From Streptococcus infantis (lineage in GTDB: Bacteria; Bacillota; Bacilli; Lactobacillales; Streptococcaceae), in the NCBI RefSeq assembly GCF_000960085.1, contig NZ_JYGT01000008.1, positions 162,882 to 226,881 of the forward strand: DNA of 64,000 bases, read 5' to 3'. A program made the position numbers and the translations under genes. Positions 1 to 8,200 of the stretch are shown here, piece after piece. The notes beneath the pieces are model-generated. The model saw only the letters and a list, made by a program, of their open reading frames with translations. It was not told the DNA's origin and made no database searches. The first letter of the stretch is position 1. Each line of letters opens with the position of its first letter.

Positions 1-58
1 AGCGACCAAAGCGCTCTCCCATGATGTCCTCCAAGGACATATTTTGGATATTACTCAT
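1..58 (-). CDS. parC: DNA topoisomerase IV subunit A, 5' end only
   Basis: Only the first 19 codons are inside the window. The ATG at 58-56 (minus) opens a protein starting MSNIQNMSLEDIMGERFGR, which is the ParC N-terminus of mitis-group streptococci as I remember it. ParC is the breakage-reunion subunit of topoisomerase IV and partners ParE, encoded at 2130-4073 on the same strand with three small genes between. I see no good Shine-Dalgarno just before the ATG. The 183-nt gap to the upstream gene holds three hairpins. Confidence 0.9.
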   Translation of the reverse strand, partial: MSNIQNMSLEDIMGERFGR

Positions 59-76
59 ATAAGATACAAAGGGACG

Positions 77-195
77 TTTCGGCTTGCCGAAAATTTCTGT
101 AGAAAAATAGGAAATCGATGCAGGGTTCGATGAACCCAAAGCGATTTATCTTTTTTCTTAAGAAATTAGTCCCGTGTTCAGTTACCTCTAGTAAC
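77..195 (-). promoter_or_regulatory. Hairpin-rich leader upstream of parC
   Basis: Three perfect inverted repeats lie in the gap before parC: TTTCGG/CCGAAA (77-92, loop of 4), GGGTTC/GAACCC (123-137, loop of 3) and GTTAC/GTAAC (181-195, loop of 5). None is followed by a clear U-run on the minus strand, so they are not obvious terminators. They could form a structured 5' leader for parC or be incidental. No other gene is seen between 59 and 241. Confidence 0.4.
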
Positions 196-241
196 CAAAC
201 TATCCTTTCTGTAGTTTAAAGTTTTGAAATATGTTCTTTAT

Positions 242-1063
242 TTACTTAGTGCTTTGAAGTTTTTCCTCAGCATACTGAATCATCTTCTCAGCTACTTCCC
301 TATCGTAGTCAAATCCCATTTTTTTTGCAAGTCTTTGAGCTTCTTGGTGGAAAAGTTGCATCGTAGCCAATAGAGACTGAATGATTTTGTCTAAACTTGA
401 GAAATCAAGCAGATTTGAGAAAGCCTTCTCCTTCTCAGATGGCAAGTAGTTAAAGAGATACTTGTAGTTCTTACCGATGTCGACTGCTCCTCTATCTCTT
501 GCTACCTGCCAAGCCAAGATTTTCAAGAGTTCTTGCTGGCAGATACCGTATAGATGGTCTGTCGCATAGATGACTTGCTTGCGACAAATTCCTTTGACAA
601 CGTAGGCTGACACCCACCAAAATTCATTGCAGGATTTTTCAAAATCCGTCTCACTAGCTGGATGTATCCAGAAACGCTCTGGACTGGAAGAATAGGACCC
701 AAACAAGCCCTTATCATCTACTAAAACTATGAATCCTGCCTCACTATCCACCCACTCGTTGATATGAACTTTAGGACAGAGGGTTAGATCAATACGATTC
801 CCATCTTCAAAAAGCATGAGGTAAAGACGGCGATGTCCCAGAGTCACCTCTTGCTCTACGATACGTTTGCCGAACTGGTCCAGCCAAGATAGATTGCTTG
901 TCAAATTATCCAAATCATCCACAATATAGACCACATCATAGTCTTGAAATTCATCTGTTTGAATCTTTTGGTTTGTACGCGAACCAGATAGGGCCACAGC
1001 ATCAACCTGTAACTTTTTAGCTATTTGTAAAATCAGGTCAAGCATTTCCTGGTCAGTCCTCAT
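242..1063 (-). CDS. ANT(6)-like aminoglycoside 6-adenylyltransferase family protein
   Basis: Nucleotidyltransferase of the AadE/ANT(6) family, which transfers AMP to streptomycin in characterised members. The start chosen (ATG at 1063) gives MRTDQEMLDLIL, matching the family N-terminus, and has GAGG 9 nt upstream. An ATG at 1072 would add three residues. The nucleotidyltransferase signature GSRTN followed by DYDVVYIVDD is at residues 28-50, and the C-terminal helical part is intact (273 aa, family about 280-300). It overlaps the upstream membrane-protein gene by 11 nt, so it appears co-transcribed. Whether this chromosomal version confers resistance cannot be read from sequence; it may be a housekeeping relative. 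Confidence 0.8.
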   Translation of the reverse strand: MRTDQEMLDLILQIAKKLQVDAVALSGSRTNQKIQTDEFQDYDVVYIVDDLDNLTSNLSWLDQFGKRIVEQEVTLGHRRLYLMLFEDGNRIDLTLCPKVHINEWVDSEAGFIVLVDDKGLFGSYSSSPERFWIHPASETDFEKSCNEFWWVSAYVVKGICRKQVIYATDHLYGICQQELLKILAWQVARDRGAVDIGKNYKYLFNYLPSEKEKAFSNLLDFSSLDKIIQSLLATMQLFHQEAQRLAKKMGFDYDREVAEKMIQYAEEKLQSTK

Positions 1064-1595
1064 GCGGTTCATCCTCAGTGGTCTCTAAGTTCTGAATAAC
1101 AGGATCTTCATTTCTTTGCTTAAGAAGCTTCTGAACTCTTTTTCTTTCAAGTATCCAAAGTAGGAATTGAATTCCTGAAAAAAGGCCTTGCAAGAAAATA
1201 AGTATATAAATTTCTTTCGTTTCTCTAAAAAATACAAAAACATTTACAATTGAGAGGAGAAATATAATCGTAACGTTGCATATTAATATCCGATCAAACT
1301 TACTAGGAAAATACTTGATGTGTTTGATACTTTTATAAAGAGTAGTAATCGCATAAGTTAAACTTAAAGGTATATGGGTTAGTAAATAAAATATCCTTAA
1401 AATTACTTCTAAGTAGGGGTCGTCTATAGACGGATTAAATAATACGAACACACCAATATTACACGCCATAAATACTAAGGAACTTAATGAGTTTGAATAG
1501 TCTATTTTCTCGCTATTGGAGATTGCATCAAGAATTATACCAGCGATAACAATGATTTCGAAAAAGAAAAATATCATTATTAAAGAACTGTTCAC
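1053..1595 (-). CDS. Membrane protein, tandem paralogue 2
   Basis: Unrecognised 180-aa protein with about five hydrophobic segments and a charged tail. It starts with GTG at 1595, whose GTGA overlaps the stop of the upstream gene by 4 nt, behind the SD AAGGAGGG. It resembles its upstream neighbour: both share the layout of hydrophobic N-terminus, LFNP/LFDNP motif, YKS-KH(I/L)K-Y motif near residue 88 and ILERKRVQK / ELERKRVQK before a polar tail. The two are therefore probably a duplicated pair. Translational coupling with its neighbours suggests one operon from parE through the ANT(6)-like gene. No function can be assigned. Confidence 0.75.
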   Translation of the reverse strand: MNSSLIMIFFFFEIIVIAGIILDAISNSEKIDYSNSLSSLVFMACNIGVFVLFNPSIDDPYLEVILRIFYLLTHIPLSLTYAITTLYKSIKHIKYFPSKFDRILICNVTIIFLLSIVNVFVFFRETKEIYILIFLQGLFSGIQFLLWILERKRVQKLLKQRNEDPVIQNLETTEDEPHED

Positions 1596-2080
1596 TGTTC
1601 ACCCTCCTTTGTCTTCTGAACTCTTTTTCTTTCAAGCTCTCCGACTATAAATTGAATGATAGAACTAATTCCAAAAAAAGGTAGCAGCAACATAATTCCC
1701 ATTTCTTCCGTCAGCATTAAAAATAGGAAATTAATAACTGAAAATATTTCTAAAAACCAGGCATTTAGCCTAAGAAGTTTTGAGTAACTACTATGATAAT
1801 GTTTGAGATGTTTATTGCTCTTATAAATAGCTGTGAATCCAAAAGCTAAGCTAGCTGGTGTGAAAATAAAAATGTCAAAAGTATAGAATAGCAAACCTGC
1901 ATAAGGATTAGACCTTAAAGGGTTATCAAATAAAAAGACACAGGCGGTTACTATAGCTAATAGTAAAAATTCAAGAAAGCGAATTTTCTCAGGTTTTCCT
2001 TGTTTAGCTGTTATAAACATAACTGCACCTATAGCTAAAACTATCGCAAGAAAAGGAGTATGATACAATAAACTTATCAT
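1592..2080 (-). CDS. Membrane protein, tandem paralogue 1
   Basis: Unrecognised 162-aa protein with four to five hydrophobic segments. ATG at 2080 follows AGAGGT. It shares FDNP, YKSNKHLKHY and LERKRVQK motifs with the downstream 180-aa protein, so the two are likely paralogues that arose by tandem duplication. It lies 49 nt after parE on the same strand and overlaps the next gene by 4 nt. I know of no characterised relative. Confidence 0.75.
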   Translation of the reverse strand: MISLLYHTPFLAIVLAIGAVMFITAKQGKPEKIRFLEFLLLAIVTACVFLFDNPLRSNPYAGLLFYTFDIFIFTPASLAFGFTAIYKSNKHLKHYHSSYSKLLRLNAWFLEIFSVINFLFLMLTEEMGIMLLLPFFGISSIIQFIVGELERKRVQKTKEGEQ

Positions 2081-2129
2081 GATGTATACCTCTTTTAGAG
2101 AGCTAAGATTTTGAAGAAGGAAGATTTAC

Positions 2130-4073
2130 TTAAAATACTGTTGCTTCTTCCAGCGTAAACTTGACATTATCCTCAATCCATTTACGGCGTGGTTCGACCT
2201 TGTCACCCATGAGGACATTGACGCGACGTTCTGCGCGTGCTAGGTCTTCGATTGTGACACGGATAAGGGTGCGAGTTTCTGGATTCATAGTTGTTTCCCA
2301 GAGTTGGTCCGCATTCATCTCACCAAGACCTTTGTAGCGTTGGAGGGTAGCGCCTTTGCCGAACTGCTTGCGAAGTTCTTCTAGCTCGCCATCCGTCCAA
2401 GCGTAGGCCACTTCTTCTTTCTTGCCTTTGCCTTTAGACATCTTGTAAAGTGGGGGAAGGGCGATATAGACATGTCCAGCTTCAACTAGCGGACGCATAT
2501 AACGATAAAAGAAGGTTAAGAGAAGCGTTTGGATGTGAGCACCGTCGGTATCCGCATCGGTCATGATAATAATCTTGTCATAGTTGGCGTCTTCAAGGGA
2601 GAAGTCTGCCCCTACACCAGCACCGATGGTATAAATCATGGTATTGATTTCTTCGTTTTTGAGGATATCAGCCATCTTGGCCTTGGCTGTATTGATAACT
2701 TTACCGCGAAGTGGCAAGATAGCCTGGAACTTGCGGTCACGACCTTGCTTAGCAGAACCACCGGCAGAATCCCCCTCGACTAGGTAAAGTTCATTCTTAG
2801 CTGGATTTTTAGACTGGGCTGGCGTTAATTTACCTGAAAGCAAGCCCTTGTCTTTCTTGTTTTTCTTGCCATTTCGGCTCTCATCACGCGCTTTTCGTGC
2901 TGCTTCACGAGCATCACGGGCCTTGATAGCTTTACGAATCAGATTTGAAGCTAATTCTCCATTTTCCATGAGGAAGAAGGTCAACTTATCAGCCACAATT
3001 CCATCTACAACAGGACGAGCAAGGGGACTACCTAGTTTGTCCTTAGTCTGTCCTTCAAATTGCAAATGTTCTTCAGGAACTAGGATAGAAAGAACAGCCG
3101 ATAACCCTTCACGGTAATCGGATCCTTCAAGATTTTTATCTTTTTCTTTGAGAAGCCCTGTCTTACGGGCATAGTCATTCATAACCTTGGTAATGGCTGA
3201 CTTGAGTCCTGTCTCATGCGTTCCACCGTCTTTGGTACGGACATTATTAACAAAGGACAAGATGTTATCTGAAAATCCATCATTATACTGGAGGGCTACT
3301 TCTACTTGGAAACCATTGTCTTCGCCTTCAAAGTATAGGACAGGCGTCAAGGTTTCCTTATCTTCGTTGAGGTAGGAAACAAAGTCCTGCACCCCGTTCT
3401 CATAATGGAACTCGATCGCTTCGTCTGTTCGCTTGTCTGTTAATGACAAGGTTACATTTTTTAAGAGAAAGGCTGACTCATTGAGACGCTCTGAAATGGT
3501 ATTGTATTTAAAGTCAGTCGTAGAAAAGATACTAGCATCCGGCATAAAGGTCACTTTGGTACCTGTCTTAGATTTTGGTGCTGTCCCAACCTTTTCAAGA
3601 GTTGTTACGGGCTTCCCACCATTTTCAAAGCGTTGTTTATAAACAGCACCATCACGCGTAATTTCTACTTCAAGCCAGCTAGAGAGGGCATTGACAACAG
3701 AAGAACCAACTCCGTGAAGACCACCAGAAGTCTTATAACCACCCTGACCGAATTTTCCTCCAGCATGAAGGATGGTAAAAATCACCTCTACTGTTGGAAT
3801 CCCCATAGCGTGCATTCCCGTTGGCATCCCACGTCCGTGGTCTTGAACCGTTAAACTCCCATCCTTATTAATGGTTACATCAATCCGATCACCAAATCCA
3901 GACAAGGCTTCGTCAACCGCATTATCCACGATTTCCCAGACTAGGTGATGGAGTCCAGCACCGTCTGTCGATCCGATATACATCCCTGGACGTTTACGGA
4001 CCGCATCCAACCCTTCTAGCACCTGGATGGCGTCATCATTATAATTGTTAATATTGATTTCCTTTTTTGACAC
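2130..4073 (-). CDS. parE: DNA topoisomerase IV subunit B
   Basis: ATPase subunit of topoisomerase IV, which decatenates daughter chromosomes with ParC. It is 647 aa, the usual streptococcal length. The GHKL ATPase domain is N-terminal (LVWEIVDNAVDEAL near 46, GRGMPTG near 80, GGLHGVGSSVVNAL near 117), followed by the transducer domain and the Toprim domain with EGDSAGGSAKQGRDRK near 433 and DADTDGAH near 510. The start is GTG at 4073, six nt after AGGAGG; no upstream in-frame ATG with an SD competes. Parallel synteny with plsY upstream and parC downstream supports ParE rather than GyrB. The EGDSAGG quinolone-contact region looks wild type. Confidence 0.97.
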   Translation of the reverse strand: MSKKEININNYNDDAIQVLEGLDAVRKRPGMYIGSTDGAGLHHLVWEIVDNAVDEALSGFGDRIDVTINKDGSLTVQDHGRGMPTGMHAMGIPTVEVIFTILHAGGKFGQGGYKTSGGLHGVGSSVVNALSSWLEVEITRDGAVYKQRFENGGKPVTTLEKVGTAPKSKTGTKVTFMPDASIFSTTDFKYNTISERLNESAFLLKNVTLSLTDKRTDEAIEFHYENGVQDFVSYLNEDKETLTPVLYFEGEDNGFQVEVALQYNDGFSDNILSFVNNVRTKDGGTHETGLKSAITKVMNDYARKTGLLKEKDKNLEGSDYREGLSAVLSILVPEEHLQFEGQTKDKLGSPLARPVVDGIVADKLTFFLMENGELASNLIRKAIKARDAREAARKARDESRNGKKNKKDKGLLSGKLTPAQSKNPAKNELYLVEGDSAGGSAKQGRDRKFQAILPLRGKVINTAKAKMADILKNEEINTMIYTIGAGVGADFSLEDANYDKIIIMTDADTDGAHIQTLLLTFFYRYMRPLVEAGHVYIALPPLYKMSKGKGKKEEVAYAWTDGELEELRKQFGKGATLQRYKGLGEMNADQLWETTMNPETRTLIRVTIEDLARAERRVNVLMGDKVEPRRKWIEDNVKFTLEEATVF

Positions 4074-4102
4074 AAGGAACCTCCTATTTGTTCATCTTTT
4101 CT

Positions 4103-4131
4103 ATTTTACAGGTTTTCTAAGGATTTTGCAA
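4103..4131 (-). promoter_or_regulatory. parE promoter
   Basis: TTGCAA (4131-4126), 17-nt spacer, TAAAAT (4108-4103) on the minus strand, about 30 nt before the GTG start of parE. This is a plausible sigma-A promoter. Confidence 0.55.
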
Positions 4132-4218
4132 AGTTTTTCTAGTTAAAAAGCCTATTCCGAAGTCTTTTTTAGCAAAAAATCGTCCATCTTCACCAAAAAA
4201 AGAAACCAAGACAAAATC

Positions 4219-5061
4219 TTAGTTTTCTTTTCCTTTAATTTGGCTCGTAGCCACATCTTCGCCAAACCATTTCTGGCTGATTTCTTGGAATTTTCCTTCT
4301 TGATAGAGTTCGACAAAAGCTTTATTCAAATTTTCTAACAAGGTCTTATCAGCTGGTCTTACTCCGACTGCAAAGGATTCACTCTCAAAACCAGCTGTGA
4401 AAATCTCATACTGGTCTAAGATTCCTTCAGTTTTAAGATAATAGTTGGCATAAACACGGTCAATTAGAAGGGCATCAATCCTGTCATTTTGTAAGTCAAT
4501 CAAGGCTTCATTAAAACTTTGATATTGGTTAGCCTTTTGATCTTTTACGATATTTTTCAAAAGGTCAGGTTGCGCTTCAAAGTCCAGATAACCCGAAGAA
4601 CCTGCCTGAGCACCCAAAATCTTACCTGCCATATCAGACACTGATTGGATATTTTGCGATTTTTTAGAGACGAGAACTTGCTGATTTTCCATGTAAGGAA
4701 TGGTAAAAGCTACCTTTTCACGGCGTTCATCCGTCGCTGAATATCCATTCCAGATCGCATCAATGGTACCGTTTTGAAGTTCTGTTTCCTTCATATCCCA
4801 ATCAATAGGTTGAAACTGAACCTTAAAGCCAAGTTTCTCAGAAACAGCTTGGGCTAAATCAATATCAAATCCAACATATTGCCCATTCTTTTCTTCAAAT
4901 CCCATAGGAACAAAAGTATTGTCAAATCCGATAGTAATTGTTCCCTGTTGTTGGTATTTTTCCCAATTATCTACTTTAGGATTGCTAGCCTTTTGCGTGC
5001 ATCCTACGAGGAAAAAAGCAAGAAAGAATCCCAAAACAAGGCTGATTTTCTTTCGATTCAT
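4219..5061 (-). CDS. Polar amino-acid ABC transporter, substrate-binding lipoprotein
   Basis: Family 3 (SBP_bac_3) extracellular solute-binding protein. A lipoprotein signal peptide ends in FLVGC (Cys about residue 21), so it should be anchored to the outer face of the membrane. The body shows the family pattern GTITIGFDNTFVPMGF, YVGFDIDLAQAV and NGTIDAIWNG, typical of cystine/glutamine/histidine-type binding proteins. ATG at 5061 was chosen because AGGAGG lies 5 nt upstream; a GTG at 5067 is possible. It is third in an operon permease-ATPase-SBP. The substrate cannot be decided; cystine-type or general polar amino acids are the best guesses. Confidence 0.88.
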   Translation of the reverse strand: MNRKKISLVLGFFLAFFLVGCTQKASNPKVDNWEKYQQQGTITIGFDNTFVPMGFEEKNGQYVGFDIDLAQAVSEKLGFKVQFQPIDWDMKETELQNGTIDAIWNGYSATDERREKVAFTIPYMENQQVLVSKKSQNIQSVSDMAGKILGAQAGSSGYLDFEAQPDLLKNIVKDQKANQYQSFNEALIDLQNDRIDALLIDRVYANYYLKTEGILDQYEIFTAGFESESFAVGVRPADKTLLENLNKAFVELYQEGKFQEISQKWFGEDVATSQIKGKEN

Positions 5062-5070
5062 AGACACCTC

Positions 5071-5700
5071 CTACTTAGGCTCTACTTTGAGAATCTGGTC
5101 AGCGATATTCTCTGCAAACTGGAGATCGTGGGTTACGACAATTTGAGTCATGCCTAATTCTCTATTTTGTAAAATCAGCTTTTCAACTTCGAGACGCAAC
5201 TCTGGATCAAGGGCAGAAGTTGGTTCATCATACCCAATCACTTCTGGATCTATCATCATTGCACGTGCTAAGGCAACCCGTTGCTTTTGACCACCAGACA
5301 ATGAGTATGGATAAGCATCTGCGTGTGCTTCAAGACCTAGACGAGTGAGTAATTCTACCGCCTTCTTCTTAGCATCTGCTTCAGACATTCCCATAGTCTT
5401 GATGGGTGACAAGATCAAATTTTCCATAACGGAAAGGTGCGGAAAAAGCTGAAAATCTTGAAAAACAAATCCTAACAAGTGTCGTTTTTCAAGTTCATCC
5501 AATGGTAGGGATTCTCCATTATAAAAAATCTCTCCTGAATCAATGGTCTCAAGTCCAGCTAACATTCTAAGCAAGGTAGTCTTTCCACCACCAGAAGGTC
5601 CAACGATGGCCAAAATCTGCTTTTCAGGAATTGTTAAACTGAAATTGGATAAAATTTCTTTTTTTCCAAATTTTTTACTGATATTTCTTAACTCTAACAT
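5071..5700 (-). CDS. Polar amino-acid ABC transporter, ATPase
   Basis: HisP/GlnQ-class ABC ATPase, 209 aa. Walker A is GPSGGGKTTLL (about 35-45), the Q-loop lies in GFVFQDFQLFPHLSV, the signature is LSGGQKQRVALARAM and the Walker B region is VIGYDEPTSALD, followed by the H-loop VTHDLQFA. ATG at 5700 follows AGGAGG. It is slightly shorter than the usual 240 aa of this class because it ends soon after the H-loop region. It sits between its permease and binding protein and would power uptake. Confidence 0.9.
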   Translation of the reverse strand: MLELRNISKKFGKKEILSNFSLTIPEKQILAIVGPSGGGKTTLLRMLAGLETIDSGEIFYNGESLPLDELEKRHLLGFVFQDFQLFPHLSVMENLILSPIKTMGMSEADAKKKAVELLTRLGLEAHADAYPYSLSGGQKQRVALARAMMIDPEVIGYDEPTSALDPELRLEVEKLILQNRELGMTQIVVTHDLQFAENIADQILKVEPK

Positions 5701-5710
5701 GGATAGCCTC

Positions 5711-6352
5711 CTATCTATAGTAGCTGAACTTTTTCTCAAGTTTCTTAGCTAGGATTGTAACAACACCAATCATTAGAAGATAGATAGCTCCCGCTAGAAA
5801 CATCGGAATCAAGCTAGCATCACGATTGGCCGCAGTTCGACTGGCTAGGATTAAATCTGAAATACCGAGTGCATAAACCAAAGAAGTATCCTTAACCAAA
5901 CTCATAACCTCGTTAAATACACTTGGTAGGACAATCTTGGTCACCTGTGGCAAGATGATATAGCGAACAGTATCGATAGGATTGAATTTTAAAACTTTCG
6001 CTGCCTCATATTGACCCTGAGGAATGGTGGCAATCCCTCCACGGAATACTTCTGCAAAATAAGCTGCATAATTAAGCGTGAAGGCAATAATAGCCGCTGG
6101 TACTCGGTCAAGTCGAATTCCGATACTTGGCAGGACATAATAAATAAAAATCAACTGCAAAAGTAAGGGTGTTCCACGCATCACCCAGATATAAACATCA
6201 ATCATGTAATGGAGGGGTTTCCAATGAACCTGTAAGCAAAAGGCACCCAAAATGCCTAAAGGGATTGAAAAGAGTAAGACCAGTGCAAAAACTTGTAAAG
6301 TCATTGTCGCACCGCTCAATAAACTTGGTAATATCTCGAATAAGTAAGACAT
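5711..6352 (-). CDS. Polar amino-acid ABC transporter, permease
   Basis: HisM/GlnP-type inner-membrane permease, 213 aa, with about five membrane segments. The EAA loop that docks on the ATPase is visible (EAAKVLKFNPIDTVRYIILPQ, cut here to its key residues EAA...LPQ, about 120-140). ATG at 6352 has AGGAGG 5-6 nt upstream. First gene of the three-gene operon, which lies between plsY and parE; I recall those two genes as neighbours in S. pneumoniae, so the operon may be an insertion relative to that species. Confidence 0.9.
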   Translation of the reverse strand: MSYLFEILPSLLSGATMTLQVFALVLLFSIPLGILGAFCLQVHWKPLHYMIDVYIWVMRGTPLLLQLIFIYYVLPSIGIRLDRVPAAIIAFTLNYAAYFAEVFRGGIATIPQGQYEAAKVLKFNPIDTVRYIILPQVTKIVLPSVFNEVMSLVKDTSLVYALGISDLILASRTAANRDASLIPMFLAGAIYLLMIGVVTILAKKLEKKFSYYR

Positions 6353-6556
6353 ACTCCACCTCCTAAAAATAATTGTTCCTATTATAGCATAAATAAACAC
6401 AAAAGCAAGGATTTTCAGATATTTTCATGAATTTTTAAAACTTTTCATTGATTTCTAATAATAAAAGTACTCATAAGTATCTTTTTCTACTTATCTCAAG
6501 TATCAGATGTCACAAGTGGTGAAAAGATTCAGTTTCGTTTCTCTCCTATTTCATGG

Positions 6557-6568
6557 TATAATAGAAAT
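6557..6568 (+). promoter_or_regulatory. plsY promoter with -10 box 6 nt before ATG
   Basis: Extended -10 TGGTATAAT (TATAAT at 6557-6562) is followed by only six nt before the ATG at 6569. With a normal discriminator length, transcription would begin on or next to the A of the start codon. No SD can fit, so a leaderless mRNA is predicted. The -35 region is weak, as is common for extended -10 promoters. Confidence 0.6.
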
Positions 6569-7210
6569 ATGATGACAATAGTATTATTAATTTTAGCTTA
6601 TTTATTAGGTTCAATTCCTTCAGGCTTGTGGATTGGACAAATATTCTTTAACATCAATCTAAGAGAACATGGATCTGGTAATACTGGGACGACCAATACC
6701 TTCCGAATCATAGGCAAGAAAGCTGGAATGGCAACCTTTGTCATTGATTTCTTTAAAGGTACTCTAGCCACTCTACTTCCACTAATCTTCCATGTGCAGG
6801 GAGTTTCACCAATCGTCTTTGGGCTTTTAGCAGTCATTGGCCACACCTTCCCTATCTTTGCCAAATTCAAGGGTGGCAAGGCTGTCGCTACCAGTGCAGG
6901 AGTTATTTTTGGATTTGCTCCTCTCTTTTGCCTTTATCTAGCAGTCATTTTCTTTGGAATCCTTTATCTGGGAAGTATGATTTCCCTCTCTAGTATTTCA
7001 GCTGCTATTGCTGCGATTATTGGCGTCCTCCTGTTTCCTCTATTTGGATTTATTTTAACTAGTTATGATCTACTCTTCACTTTGATTATTATCGCTCTTG
7101 CGAGTCTGGTAATTGTGCGACATAAGGACAACATCAAACGGATCCAAAATAAAACAGAAAATCTCATTCCTTGGGGACTTAACTTAACACACCAAGAACC
7201 AAAAAAATAA
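6569..7210 (+). CDS. plsY: Acyl-phosphate glycerol-3-phosphate acyltransferase
   Basis: Integral membrane enzyme that moves the acyl group from acyl-phosphate to glycerol-3-phosphate, the first step of phospholipid synthesis in Firmicutes. It is 213 aa with about five hydrophobic helices. The conserved loops are [10 protein letters not shown] (about 10-20), [19 protein letters not shown] (about 36-54) and [17 protein letters not shown] (about 93-109). It starts with ATGATG at 6569, with no SD. It lies divergent from the amino-acid transporter operon and ends in a bidirectional terminator shared with the nucleoside permease gene. Confidence 0.95.
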   Translation: MMTIVLLILAYLLGSIPSGLWIGQIFFNINLREHGSGNTGTTNTFRIIGKKAGMATFVIDFFKGTLATLLPLIFHVQGVSPIVFGLLAVIGHTFPIFAKFKGGKAVATSAGVIFGFAPLFCLYLAVIFFGILYLGSMISLSSISAAIAAIIGVLLFPLFGFILTSYDLLFTLIIIALASLVIVRHKDNIKRIQNKTENLIPWGLNLTHQEPKK

Positions 7211-7238
7211 AACGTCAGTTTTAACTGACGTTTTTTTT
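7209..7238. terminator. Bidirectional terminator between plsY and nucleoside permease
   Basis: AACGTCAGTT (7211-7220), two-base loop, AACTGACGTT (7223-7232), followed by T8 on the plus strand and preceded by an A-run. It can end both convergent transcripts. Confidence 0.9.
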
Positions 7239-7241
7239 ATG

Positions 7242-8198
7242 TTATTTAGACTTGATATAGTTGATACCATCTGCCTTAGGTGCAACAGCTTTACCAAAGA
7301 AGGCTGCTAGTACAACAATGGTCAAGAGGTATGGTGCGATTTGCAAATAAACGGCTGGAACTCCTTGCAAGAAAGGAAGTTGGGAACCGATAACTGCTAA
7401 ACTTTGTGATAGTCCAAAGAAGAGACTTGAAAGCATAGCACCAACGGGATTCCATTTACCAAAGATCATAGCTGCAAGAGCGATAAATCCAGGTCCTACG
7501 ATAGTTGTAACTGAGAAGTTAACGGAAATTGATTGAGCGTAAATAGCTCCACCGATTCCTCCAAGGAAACCTGAAATCACAACTCCCAGATATCTCATCT
7601 TGTAGACATTAATCCCCAAAGTGTCTGCTGCTTGTGGGTGTTCACCAACTGAACGAAGACGAAGTCCAAAGCGAGTCTTAAAGAGGATAAACCATGCTAA
7701 GAATGAGAAGGCAATTGCTAGATAACCAAGTAAACTTGTTGACTTAAAGAAGATATCTCCGATAACTGGGATATTAGCCAAAACAGGGAAATCAAAACGT
7801 CCAAAAGTTTGCGTTAAGTTGTCCGTTTGGCCCTTGTTATAAAGTACCTTCACCAAGAAAACTGCCAAGGCTGGCGCCATCAAGTTAAGTACGGTACCAC
7901 TGACAACATGGTCTGCACGGAAATGAACTGTAGCTACTGCGTGAATGAGCGAGAAGATAGCTCCAACTAATCCACCAACTAAGAGAGCCAACCAAGGAGT
8001 TAGTGCTCCCAAATCTTGAGCAAATTCAAGGTTAAAAACAACTCCAGAAAAGGCACCCATGACCATGATTCCTTCAAGACCAACGTTAACAACTCCACCA
8101 CGTTCGGAGAAAACTCCTCCGATACTTGTGAAAATAAGTGGTGCTGCATAAATCAACATTGAAGAAACCATAAGGGTTAACATTGTTGTAATCGACAT
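7242..8198 (-). CDS. nupC: Nucleoside ABC transporter permease (NupC type)
   Basis: 318-aa BPD_transp_2 family permease with about eight to nine membrane segments. The motif FSERGGVVNVGLEGIMVMGAF near residue 28 is the typical start of this family, and GLRLRSVGEHPQAADTLGI near 176 is the cytoplasmic loop meeting the ATPase. It follows nupB by two nt. With the ATPase and lipoprotein upstream it forms the BmpA-NupABC-type nucleoside importer described in lactic streptococci. Last gene of the operon, before a strong terminator. Confidence 0.9.
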   Translation of the reverse strand: MSITTMLTLMVSSMLIYAAPLIFTSIGGVFSERGGVVNVGLEGIMVMGAFSGVVFNLEFAQDLGALTPWLALLVGGLVGAIFSLIHAVATVHFRADHVVSGTVLNLMAPALAVFLVKVLYNKGQTDNLTQTFGRFDFPVLANIPVIGDIFFKSTSLLGYLAIAFSFLAWFILFKTRFGLRLRSVGEHPQAADTLGINVYKMRYLGVVISGFLGGIGGAIYAQSISVNFSVTTIVGPGFIALAAMIFGKWNPVGAMLSSLFFGLSQSLAVIGSQLPFLQGVPAVYLQIAPYLLTIVVLAAFFGKAVAPKADGINYIKSK

Positions 8199-8200
8199 CC

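Noticed and set aside
4150..4180. Terminator after the amino-acid transporter operon
   Set aside because: The pairing AAAAAG...CTTTTT is weak and interrupted by mismatches, so I could not support it.
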